NCBI RefSeq assembly: GCF_001696685.1
Contig: NZ_MBFG01000003.1
Coordinates: forward strand, 96,509 to 109,831
Direction: 5' to 3'
DNA from: Nosocomiicoccus ampullae
Lineage (GTDB): Bacteria; Bacillota; Bacilli; Staphylococcales; Salinicoccaceae
DNA: 13,323 nucleotides
Below are positions 6,054 to 12,833 of this stretch, one piece after another. The notes under the pieces were generated by a model. The model was given only the letters and a program-made list of their open reading frames with translations. It was not told the origin of the DNA and made no database searches. The first letter of the stretch is position 1. Each line of letters opens with the position of its first letter. The translations under genes and the position numbers were made by a program.

Positions 6054-6352
6054 ATGACTAACGTAGAAAAATATATTATCGAACCCTTCAACAAAGCTAC
6101 TGATGATGAAAAGCGGTTAGTGGGCCCTTGTATTTTTGGAGATAATCCCGCAGTTTTTTTAGAGATGAAGATATAATGTTTGATTATCTAGATAAATTAG
6201 GTATACCACACCATGAAGAAATAAGAAGAGTATTAAAGTATATTATTTCGGATATCCAATACGAGGACGAAAAGCCGACGTTAGAAGAAGCGTTAAGTAA
6301 GATTAAAGAAATTAGAGAACTACATGCACAAGGGTACTACGACCTTAAATAA
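6054..6352 (+). pseudogene. Second tandem paralogue, frameshifted at a T-tract
   Basis: This near-duplicate of the preceding gene starts at ATG 6054, three bases after its stop. The frame breaks at a run of seven T (6154-6160): reading GCA GTT TTT TTA GAG leads to a TAA within a few codons. With one more T the frame continues as FRDEDIMFDYLDKLGIPHH and ends LHAQGYYDLK at the TAA 6350-6352, giving 99 residues aligned along their whole length to the first copy. A single base lost from an 8-T tract is the simplest explanation; a sequencing error at the homopolymer is also possible. The terminator at 6356-6390 follows directly. Confidence 0.85.
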
Positions 6353-6355
6353 ATT

Positions 6356-6390
6356 AGCACTTAATCATTTTTGATTAGGTGCTATTTTTA
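6356..6390 (+). terminator. Rho-independent terminator after the paralogue pair
   Basis: AGCACTTAATCA (6356-6367) pairs with TGATTAGGTGCT (6372-6383) over 12 bp including one G-U pair, with a TTTT loop followed by ATTTTTA. It separates the ART cluster from the scaffold gene. Confidence 0.88.
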
Positions 6391-6466
6391 TGCCCAAAAC
6401 ATGCTTATGGCTTTAAACTGCGCAAGGAATACAGTCAAACAAGACTTTAAAAAGGAGAAAATAACT

Positions 6467-7087
6467 ATGAAATTACCTTTAGATTTACAATTCTTTGCAG
6501 CGGTAGAAGATAAACAATCTGATGTAGAGAATGAAAAAACAGAGACTACTGAACAAAATGAAGAGTCTAAACACAATGATAACAAAAAACTTTACACTCA
6601 AGATGAATTAGAACAAGCGATAAAATCTCGTATGGATCGTGAGACTAAAAAACGAGAAAAGGAAATTGCAGAAGCTGAAAAACTCGCGAAGATGAATGAA
6701 GCGGAAAAGCAAAAGTACGAGTTTGAAAAGTTGCAAGAAGAGAATGAACGATTAAAAGCCGAGCAAAACAGATGGACACTCGGTAAAGATGCAACTGTAA
6801 TGTTGTCAGAACATCAAATTCAAGCGACAGACGACATTTTAAACTTTGTGGTAGGAAAAGACGCTGAGGAAACATCAGAGCGTGTCAAGGCGTTTGCTAA
6901 GCTTGTAGAGGATACTTCAAATTCATTAGTTCAAGATAAATTGAAAGGTAATGCACCAGTTAGACAAAAGTCGTCACAACCTTTAACACGTGACGACATT
7001 ATGAAAGTTAAAGATCCATCAGAACGAATTAGACTTATTCAAGAGAATTCACATTACAATTCTAGGAGGTACTTAAATTGGATTTAG
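6467..7087 (+). CDS. Phage capsid scaffolding protein (DUF4355 type), altered C-terminus
   Basis: The 206-aa protein starts at ATG 6467, chosen for its AAAGGAG ribosome binding site and the family's N-terminal signature MKLPLDLQFFA. An earlier ATG at 6371 overlaps the terminator and is rejected. An acidic, disordered N-terminal part is followed by a long charged coiled coil (about residues 45-105) and a C-terminal region with DDIMKVKDPSERIRLIQEN, all typical of DUF4355 scaffolds, which guide procapsid assembly and leave before DNA packaging. Relatives end soon after IQEN. Here the frame runs on as SHYNSRRYLNWI through the ribosome binding site of the next gene, overlapping it by ten bases. 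The major capsid gene that should follow is missing. The last few codons are therefore foreign sequence joined by a deletion. The protein cannot serve without a capsid protein. Confidence 0.85.
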   Translation: MKLPLDLQFFAAVEDKQSDVENEKTETTEQNEESKHNDNKKLYTQDELEQAIKSRMDRETKKREKEIAEAEKLAKMNEAEKQKYEFEKLQEENERLKAEQNRWTLGKDATVMLSEHQIQATDDILNFVVGKDAEETSERVKAFAKLVEDTSNSLVQDKLKGNAPVRQKSSQPLTRDDIMKVKDPSERIRLIQENSHYNSRRYLNWI

Positions 7088-7947
7088 AAATTATTAAAGA
7101 TAATAAAAGCTATCTACTGTCTGATTATGATATCCATGTACAAGATATCCGAGTATCTTCTATACCCCTGATAACAAACAGACAAGAAATAGATGGTTTC
7201 CCTGGAAGTTTAGATTACGGATCATACTACGGTGACAGACCTATCACCGTAGATTTTTATATTAAGGCAAGAGATGACCATGACTACCCACATTTACGAG
7301 ATTTATTATTCGAGTTACTTGTAGACACAAAGCCATACTATATCCGAGAGGTAAGAACTACTGGTGAGTATGAAGATGATAGTTACTGTAAGCAGAAGAA
7401 AGTTGAATCTTATGTTAATGGAAAACAATATCATGTTGCAGTAAATAACACGATTGATTTAGACCAAGTCATGAAAGTAGGATTTGGAACAATAGAGTAT
7501 CTGACATCTGGTCTACCATTCGCTGAATCAATCTACACCACAAAAGAACTTAATGACACTGGTTATTCCGCTCTAGTCGAAAAATACGGTTTAGTAGACG
7601 GTATCAACTCGGATAACACGAAATATAAGTTTACTGAACGCAACTTCACGATTTGGAACGCAGGCAACGTGACTGTCGAGCCTGAAACGATGTATTTGAA
7701 GATTACTACGACTGGTACTAACGGTGTGCTAGAAATGCGGAATAAGACGACTGGCGACACGTTTAAAGTCAATGCGACATTCGGTGGCGACTTAGTGATT
7801 GACGGAAAGAATACTCAATTAAACGGTGTGAACGTGCTCAGAGATACGAACAAACGTTATATTAGCTTAGCGAGTGGTGCTAACGAGTTTGAAGTCATCG
7901 GACAGTTTACCGATATAACAATAGATTTTAGATTTTATTATAAGTAA
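7078..7947 (+). CDS. Distal tail protein (Dit, Sipho_tail family)
   Basis: The protein has 289 aa. The start is TTG 7078, supported by an AGGAGG at 7064-7069. The N-terminal half has the Dit features VQDIRVSSIPLITNRQEIDGFPGS, then PITVDFYIKARDDHDYPHLRDLLFELL and KPYYIREV, the belt domain that forms a hexameric ring at the tail tip. The C-terminal half (about residues 185-289) is a beta-sandwich, with NFTIWNAGNVTVEPETMYLKI and LNGVNVLRD, similar to the galectin-like part of Gram-positive Dit proteins. The gene appears complete. Its normal upstream neighbours (tail tube, tape measure) are gone and it directly follows the scaffold gene. The tail-associated lysin (Tal) expected downstream is also absent. 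GC content is visibly higher towards the 3' end and into the next gene. Confidence 0.88.
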   Translation: MDLEIIKDNKSYLLSDYDIHVQDIRVSSIPLITNRQEIDGFPGSLDYGSYYGDRPITVDFYIKARDDHDYPHLRDLLFELLVDTKPYYIREVRTTGEYEDDSYCKQKKVESYVNGKQYHVAVNNTIDLDQVMKVGFGTIEYLTSGLPFAESIYTTKELNDTGYSALVEKYGLVDGINSDNTKYKFTERNFTIWNAGNVTVEPETMYLKITTTGTNGVLEMRNKTTGDTFKVNATFGGDLVIDGKNTQLNGVNVLRDTNKRYISLASGANEFEVIGQFTDITIDFRFYYK

Positions 7948-7959
7948 GGAAGTGATTGA

Positions 7960-9498
7960 GTGAAACTTAATAGAACGGGCTCAATTTGGGATAGAAAAGA
8001 AAGAATCAATATCAATGATAACTGGGATATGATTGAAGGTAGCGTTGGTAGTGTTGATACTTTAGTTAGTAAATCAGAAACCATATTAGAAGAAGCTAAA
8101 AAGATTAACAATGAAAATAAAGATGTTCAAAAACAAATAGATAATTTAATTTTATCTGACGGAGAATCTGATGCAGAAGTTATTCAAGCACGTACTGATT
8201 TAAATGGGTATACTCATGATGTTTTAAAACAAAGATTGGATTATGATACATCAAGGCTAGATAAAACGGAATTAGATAACTTTAATACAAATACATTTTT
8301 AGAAATGCCAGAGAACTACTTGGAAATACCATCTGCAATCGGTAGTAGTCTTACAACACATCCGTCTGTGATAGACTTTCTCGAAGAATTCGGTATAGCA
8401 ACGTGGAATGGATATCGCTATTGGATGGCACACACGCCTTATCCCGGTACACAGAATGAAAATCCATCAATCGCGGCGAGTAACGATAACGTTAATTGGG
8501 TATTACCGAAAGGCGCGCCGAACCCTGTTATAGGTGCGCCTGTGTCGCCTGCTTACAACAGTGATACAGAATTAATCTATCTTCCCGCAGTAAATAAGTT
8601 GCGCATCTACTATCGGGAGGCTAACAATCCTGATGGCAGTGTCGTTATTTATTATATCGAAAGTACAGACGGATCGAACTGGACAGCACCAGTTGTGTCT
8701 TTAAAAACAACAGAACGGCAGGTGCTAAGTCCTTCCATCGTACCCGCGCCGAATAATAGATGGTTCATGTATTGTGTGGAATCCGAAACGACAATCCATC
8801 GTAGAGAATCCAGCGATGGAATAACGTGGAGTAATCCAGATGCAATCACACAACCTTGGGATAATTGGTCTGCATGGCATATTGGAGTGACTCGTGATAC
8901 AAGTGGTACGTATCATATGTTAGGCAGTACGTGGGCTGATTCAGCTAGTGGCGAAGGAACGCAATTTAGACCAATCGTTTACGCTTCAAGTGCAAATGGG
9001 TGGCATTGGATTGCAAACGAAAAACCGCAATTAATCCCGACAGGTTGGGCAGGAGGCTATTTATACAGACCTCACTTTATTGTGGACGAGTCAAAGGGAT
9101 TGAAAGATGGTATGCCTTACGTGAAGGTTTGGTTTAGCGCTGCACAAGATGCGGTTGCGGCAGGTTGGCACATAGGTTATTCCGAAGGTTATCTGATGCC
9201 GGGCGATACATTAAACGCATCAGCGACTAGCGCTAACATAAAACGAAAAAGAGTAGGAGAATATTTTAAGCTTTTCGCGAGTAACATTATTGCACCTTTT
9301 GCTAGAATCGGAAGATTAAAAACGAAAAGAATCGAATTGGAAAGTGACTACTCTCAGCCTATTATCGAAATGCGCGACGGCAGACCTGGTAAAAACGGTA
9401 ATAACTACGTACGCATTGAGTATGTTGGGGGCAAAGATTCTGAAGTTAGAATGTTTTTAAGTTTTTTTAATGATGACGAACTGTCTACAAAAGAATGA
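7960..9498 (+). CDS. Phage receptor-binding/tail-fibre protein with beta-propeller
   Basis: The 512-aa protein starts at GTG 7960 with AAGGAAGTGA upstream. Residues 1-25 carry the baseplate-attachment signature MKLNRTGSIWDR found in staphylococcal phage fibres. Residues 35-110 are coiled coil with AEVIQARTDLNGYTHDVLKQRL, a trimerisation block of such proteins. Residues 115-420 look like a beta-propeller with four Asp-box-like motifs, at about 174-180 (SNDNVNW), 235-241 (STDGSNW), 284-290 (SSDGITW) and 343-350 (SSANGWHW). These resemble sialidase and glycosidase propellers and the receptor-binding domain of phage phi11-type fibres. A beta-helical stem begins at about 440. It probably binds or trims cell-wall teichoic acid or capsule; no catalytic triad was assigned. 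The protein ends abruptly at a TGA that overlaps the next start, so the C-terminus may be split off. Confidence 0.82.
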   Translation: MKLNRTGSIWDRKERININDNWDMIEGSVGSVDTLVSKSETILEEAKKINNENKDVQKQIDNLILSDGESDAEVIQARTDLNGYTHDVLKQRLDYDTSRLDKTELDNFNTNTFLEMPENYLEIPSAIGSSLTTHPSVIDFLEEFGIATWNGYRYWMAHTPYPGTQNENPSIAASNDNVNWVLPKGAPNPVIGAPVSPAYNSDTELIYLPAVNKLRIYYREANNPDGSVVIYYIESTDGSNWTAPVVSLKTTERQVLSPSIVPAPNNRWFMYCVESETTIHRRESSDGITWSNPDAITQPWDNWSAWHIGVTRDTSGTYHMLGSTWADSASGEGTQFRPIVYASSANGWHWIANEKPQLIPTGWAGGYLYRPHFIVDESKGLKDGMPYVKVWFSAAQDAVAAGWHIGYSEGYLMPGDTLNASATSANIKRKRVGEYFKLFASNIIAPFARIGRLKTKRIELESDYSQPIIEMRDGRPGKNGNNYVRIEYVGGKDSEVRMFLSFFNDDELSTKE

Positions 9499-9863
9499 CT
9501 TTAGCACCATTTTTGAACTCTTTAGATTTAAATAATGTTTCACTCAATAACGTTAATGGTTTAATTGTTAATCGGGGTGTTTTTAAGGATAGTGTAAAGA
9601 TTAGAAACAGTAACGGGCAAGAAACAAGAATCGTTAGGGATAATGCTAATAACACTGTATTACAATTAGGTAATCATAATCCAAAATTCAGGAATTTAGA
9701 TGGACATTTCGACATGGACGGAGGAGGTATTTTCAACACTCAATTTATTTCGATTTCTGGAAAAACGAGTATTTCAAACGCTTTGAATGGTACACTTTTT
9801 GAGGATAGCGACGGAAAACTCAAATATAAAAATCAGGATGGCATAACAACTGTACTTACTTAA
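9495..9863 (+). CDS. Tail-fibre tip protein (probably split from the preceding gene)
   Basis: This 122-aa protein begins at an ATG overlapping the upstream stop as ATGA (9495-9498), with no separate ribosome binding site beyond weak purines. It is asparagine-rich with repeated short beta-strand units (LNNVSLNNVNGLIVNRGVF, then NGQETRIVRDNANNTVLQLGNHNPKFRNLDG). It ends GTLFEDSDGKLKYKNQDGITTVLT, a common terminal motif of Gram-positive phage fibres that ends trimeric spikes. The upstream protein ends in a matching stem (PIIEMRDGRPGKNGNNYVRIEYVGG), which suggests that both were one polypeptide, broken by a one-base indel near 9492-9496. Alternatively the two are translated by ATGA re-initiation. 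It is the last recognisable virion gene. No holin or lysin follows. Confidence 0.75.
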   Translation: MTLAPFLNSLDLNNVSLNNVNGLIVNRGVFKDSVKIRNSNGQETRIVRDNANNTVLQLGNHNPKFRNLDGHFDMDGGGIFNTQFISISGKTSISNALNGTLFEDSDGKLKYKNQDGITTVLT

Positions 9864-9996
9864 TCTCGTATTAGGTAAATTAAAATAAAAAAAGTAAGGA
9901 ATCGTATCTGTTTTAAGTTATAATATGTTTCAAAATTGAATTGACTCCGAATTCTTTTACTGTAATATTAGACTATATAAAGTCGGAGGATTGATT
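9864..9996 (+). promoter_or_regulatory. Promoter region of the polymerase-acetyltransferase unit
   Basis: There is a -35 TTGACT (9941-9946) and a -10 TAATAT (9963-9968) with 16 bp between them, about 29 bases before the ATG at 9997. No terminator for the phage late transcript was seen in the gap. Confidence 0.65.
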
Positions 9997-11190
9997 ATGA
10001 AATATATTTTTACCTTAACAATTATACTTTTGTTTTTTACAAGTTCAACATCACTAACAAAAGAATGGATTGGTAGTAATACAGCAGTATACATCTTTTT
10101 GTTACTACCACTTATTTACTTGGTTTTTTTCAAAAAAATTAAGTTTGAATATAACTCTAAATTAACATTATTGATAATCCTTTTTACTTTTGTTAGCATG
10201 TTTTCAGCATTAATTAATTCTGATTTAAACATATTTTTCAGTTCAATAGGATACTCAGTTTTGTTTTTAGTAGCTACAGTGATAATACCTACTTACTACA
10301 AAAATAAAACTGGAAAAATAGTTGTATTTACAATATTGATTTCACAAATTCCTATAATCCTTTTTCCTATCCTTGCTAACGGAATAGACGCAATACCGTA
10401 TAAAGGAGCGTTCTTTAATAGTAATTCTTTTGGTGGCGTTGTAACTGTTTTGTTTGTGGTTACTTTTGCTATGTTATTACAGAAATTAGAATCATTTATC
10501 TACTCCAAAAAAAAAGTATCAAAACTAATTTTGTTATTTCTATTCATCGCTTCTAGCTTGTCATTTTTTCTAGTAATTATAAGTGGTAGTAGGACAAGTT
10601 TTCTGACGATCATAATAGTCGTCTCGATTGGTATACTCTTTTTGTTACTTTATGCGGTCAAATATAAATTAGTTGGAACGTTATTAGTTAGATCTTTGTT
10701 CATTTTACCTATAGGCGGTTTTATCCTCTGGGTTACAATTAAAATACTTCCAATTAACATGTACCTTGAAGAAGTGATTTTTAGTAAATTTTCACGAAAA
10801 TCAAACAATATTTTAGATGGCAGAGATTTAGTTTGGGGGAAAGCTTTTAATGAATCTGGGTTATTCGGAAATGGAAGTAAATACTTTTCTGGAGAAGTTG
10901 GGTTAGGAGCTCATAACACCTTTATTTCTATATTGGGACAGTACGGATGGATTGCGGTTATAATCTTTGTAGTTTTAATACTTTTAAGCTTGTATTATTG
11001 CTTAAAATACACATTGTCTAACAATAACTATAAATATTTACCTTTACTCATGATTGTTGCTTTCATCTCATTATCTATGGGCGAAGTAATGCTTTATAAA
11101 TTGAGCATGATAGCAACATTTATATTGATAGGTGTTGTAGCTAACAATAAAAAGATAAAAATAATTAATAATAAGAGCATCATAAGTTAA
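9997..11190 (+). CDS. O-antigen-polymerase/ligase family membrane protein (Wzy-like)
   Basis: The 397-aa protein starts at ATG 9997, seven bases after GGAGG (9985-9989); a TTG at 9991 is too close to that site. About ten hydrophobic helices fill the chain. The large outer loop has the Wzy_C/O-antigen ligase features: SGSRTSFL (196-203), GRDLVW (275-280), GLFGNG (288-293) and AHNTFISILGQYG (305-317), with His306 and Arg199 as the usual functional residues. In this family such proteins polymerise or transfer lipid-linked oligosaccharide repeats at the outer membrane face, making capsule or another surface polymer. It has its own promoter and is followed after 14 bp by an acetyltransferase gene. 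It is much more AT-rich than the fibre gene before it, which suggests separate acquisition. Which polymer it makes cannot be read from the sequence. Ligase versus polymerase is also open. Confidence 0.85.
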   Translation: MKYIFTLTIILLFFTSSTSLTKEWIGSNTAVYIFLLLPLIYLVFFKKIKFEYNSKLTLLIILFTFVSMFSALINSDLNIFFSSIGYSVLFLVATVIIPTYYKNKTGKIVVFTILISQIPIILFPILANGIDAIPYKGAFFNSNSFGGVVTVLFVVTFAMLLQKLESFIYSKKKVSKLILLFLFIASSLSFFLVIISGSRTSFLTIIIVVSIGILFLLLYAVKYKLVGTLLVRSLFILPIGGFILWVTIKILPINMYLEEVIFSKFSRKSNNILDGRDLVWGKAFNESGLFGNGSKYFSGEVGLGAHNTFISILGQYGWIAVIIFVVLILLSLYYCLKYTLSNNNYKYLPLLMIVAFISLSMGEVMLYKLSMIATFILIGVVANNKKIKIINNKSIIS

Positions 11191-11204
11191 AAGGATGGTA
11201 AGTA

Positions 11205-11855
11205 GTGTTAAATAAATTAATTCCGCTTGGATTAAAAAAACAAATAAAGCTTTCAAGAAATAAAAAAAGATTCCCAACGAGTATTATCGGTTCAAGTCGT
11301 ATTTCTGAAAATGTAACATTAGGATACAAAACGAAAATAAATCCAGACGCAATAATATCTGAAAATGTTAAGATGCGTGACTATTTATATGTTAACGCTA
11401 ATTCAATTTTAGGTAAAAATGTAACTGTAGGGAAGTTTTGTTCAATCGCTTACAATTGTCAAATTGGGATGAGTGAACATTCCATTACTCATATTTCCAC
11501 TTCTCCTTATATTTATGGAGAACATAACATTCTTGGTATTCCTCCTACTTGGGATGAATTTTAAAAAGGAGTTATCATTGGTAATGATGTTTGGATAGGG
11601 AGTAATGTAGTTGTTTTACAAGGCGTTACTATTGGTGATGGAGCTGTAATAGCTACAGGAGCTGTGGTAACTAAAAATGTACCCCCATATTCAATTGTTG
11701 GTGGGGTTCCTGCAAAAGAAATTAAAAAGAGGTTTAATGAAGAGCAAATAAAGTACTTACAAGAACTCAAGTGGTGGGACATGCCAGAAGAAGAATTGAA
11801 GAGGATTAAGGAATTAATTGTCAATAAAGACAAGTGGTTTGAACAACTTGATTAG
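11205..11855 (+). pseudogene. Hexapeptide-repeat O-acetyltransferase (CatB/Vat-like), nonsense mutation
   Basis: A GTG start at 11205 follows AAAGGATGG at suitable spacing. The product of 119 codons ends PPTWDEF at a TAA (11562-11564). In the same frame the protein continues without any shift as [17 protein letters not shown] to the stop at 11855, for 216 codons in all. Left-handed beta-helix hexapeptide repeats lie on both sides (ISENVTLGYKTKINPDA and GKNVTVGKFCSIAYNCQIG before; [10 protein letters not shown] and [21 protein letters not shown] after). The active-site loop has EHSITHISTSPYIY, and the C-terminal block is [12 protein letters not shown]. This is the xenobiotic/capsule acetyltransferase group, which transfers acetyl from acetyl-CoA to a sugar hydroxyl as a trimer. 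Paired with a Wzy gene, it most likely acetylated a surface polysaccharide. One base substitution inactivates it unless read through. Confidence 0.88.
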
Positions 11856-11923
11856 CAGTAGGAACAAGTTGTGTATCAACTTAATAAGAGGTTAACCACC
11901 AAAGTCACACTTTCCCCCCTATT

Positions 11924-11948
11924 ATTTGGTATGATTGATGTATCAAAT
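11924..11948 (+). promoter_or_regulatory. Extended -10 promoter with dyad, upstream of the 82-aa gene
   Basis: ATTTGGTA (11924-11931) and TATCAAAT (11941-11948) form a dyad with one mismatch around TGG-TATGAT (TATGAT at 11930-11935). The core TTTGGTATGAT and the TATCAAA arm match the element at 3731-3751. The spacer is 9 bp here and 5 bp there. Confidence 0.55.
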
Positions 11949-11961
11949 ATAGGAGTGATTT

Positions 11962-12210
11962 ATGGTGCATTACGTGATCGAACAGACAGAGTATAACGAA
12001 GGAACAAAAGAATTTAAGAAGCCGACTGCAGTTGGTGCGGAATATTTTGATAACAAACCTGAAAAAGGTGAATATATCGTTACTAAAGATGGCAGAACAT
12101 TTGTTGTTAGAGCTGTACTCCACAGATCTCAACTCAAGAACGAAAACTACACCGGAGATGAACCAACGACAGTGTTGATAGTAGAGGAAAGTGAAATTTT
12201 TCTAACATAA
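11962..12210 (+). CDS. Small unknown protein with its own promoter
   Basis: The 82-aa protein starts at ATG 11962 after TAGGAGTGA. It has no signal peptide, membrane segment or motif that I recognise. The composition is balanced and soluble, with beta-prone blocks (AEYFDNKPEKGEYIVTKDGRTFVVRAVLHRS) and an acidic end. Its promoter element resembles that of the 265-aa gene at 3771, and both are single genes within the prophage relic, so it may be another accessory (moron) gene. The insertion sequence begins about 25 bases after its stop, and the hairpin at the IS end could terminate its transcript. Its reading frame is clean. Confidence 0.65.
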   Translation: MVHYVIEQTEYNEGTKEFKKPTAVGAEYFDNKPEKGEYIVTKDGRTFVVRAVLHRSQLKNENYTGDEPTTVLIVEESEIFLT

Positions 12211-12243
12211 TATTAAATGTGTAAGACACCTCATTGTGAGCTG

Positions 12244-12288
12244 CACCCCTAAAGTTGGACACTAAAATCCAACTTTAGGGGTGTTTTT
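12244..12288 (+). promoter_or_regulatory. Left-end hairpin that sequesters the orfA ribosome binding site
   Basis: CACCCCTAAAGTTGGA (12244-12259) and TCCAACTTTAGGGGTG (12268-12283) form a perfect 16-bp stem with an 8-nt loop, followed by TTTTT. The only ribosome binding site for the ATG at 12291 (AGGGGTG, about 12277-12283) is inside the 3' arm. A transcript entering from outside would fold it and either terminate or hide the site. Confidence 0.75.
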
Positions 12289-12290
12289 GT

Positions 12291-12833
12291 ATGAAGAATA
12301 AAAAGCATAGCTTTGAATTTAAGGTAAAAGTAGTTAATGAATACCTAAATGGAGAAGGAGGATACAGATTTTTAGGTAAAAAATATAATATAAACAAGTC
12401 CCTTGTTGAAAAATGGGTGGGACAATATAAGACATATGGACATCAAGGACTCGCTAAATCTCTAGGCAATACTCAATATACTAGTGAATTTAAACTGACT
12501 GTTTTAAAATATAGAGAAGAAAATCAATTGTCCTATAGAGAAACAGCGGAATACTTTGGTATCAAGCATTATCCAACAATCGCTACCTGGAATCACAAGT
12601 TACAAGCAGGTGGTCCGGCTGCTCTAGAGGGTAAGCAAGGGAGACCAAGAAAACATATGTCTAAGAATGAAAATAAGCAAAAACAAGTATCAAAGAGTGA
12701 GCCACTTAATGAAACAGAACGCGAAGAGCTAGAACGTCTAAGAGAAGAACTAAGAATGAAAGAATTGGAAAATATCATTCTAAAAAAGTTGAACGCCTTA
12801 CCGACAGATCCAACAGACAAAAAACGAAAGTAG
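12291..12833 (+). CDS. IS150-type transposase OrfA
   Basis: The 180-aa protein has two helix-turn-helix segments (about residues 5-50, EFKVKVVNEYLNGEGGYRFLGKKYNINKSLVEKW, and 65-105, SEFKLTVLKYREENQLSYRETAEYFGIKHYPTIATW). A basic linker (GKQGRPRKHM) and a leucine-zipper-like helix (about 140-165, EREELERLREELRMKELENIILKKL) follow. In IS3-family elements OrfA binds the terminal repeats and regulates, and it supplies the N-terminus of the fusion transposase OrfAB. The slippery heptamer A AAA AAG at 12782-12788 is in the correct phase for -1 shifting near its end. The start at 12291 is preceded by AGGGGTG within the hairpin stem. It is intact. Confidence 0.92.
   Translation: MKNKKHSFEFKVKVVNEYLNGEGGYRFLGKKYNINKSLVEKWVGQYKTYGHQGLAKSLGNTQYTSEFKLTVLKYREENQLSYRETAEYFGIKHYPTIATWNHKLQAGGPAALEGKQGRPRKHMSKNENKQKQVSKSEPLNETEREELERLREELRMKELENIILKKLNALPTDPTDKKRK

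Noticed and set aside
6371..6466. Upstream start for the scaffold protein
   Set aside because: The ATG at 6371 lies in the loop of a terminator hairpin, and the family signature MKLPLDLQFFA starts at 6467 with AAAGGAG before it.
7078..9863. A domesticated tailocin or injection device
   Set aside because: No tail tube, sheath, tape measure or baseplate hub genes are present; two tail-tip proteins alone cannot form one.
11664..11855. Separate small acetyltransferase-like gene from the ATG at 11664
   Set aside because: It is in the same frame as the upstream half with no ribosome binding site of its own, so it is the C-terminal part of the interrupted gene.
11866..11882. Terminator after the acetyltransferase gene (AAGTTG/CAACTT)
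   Set aside because: The stem is only 6 bp and lacks a T-run.
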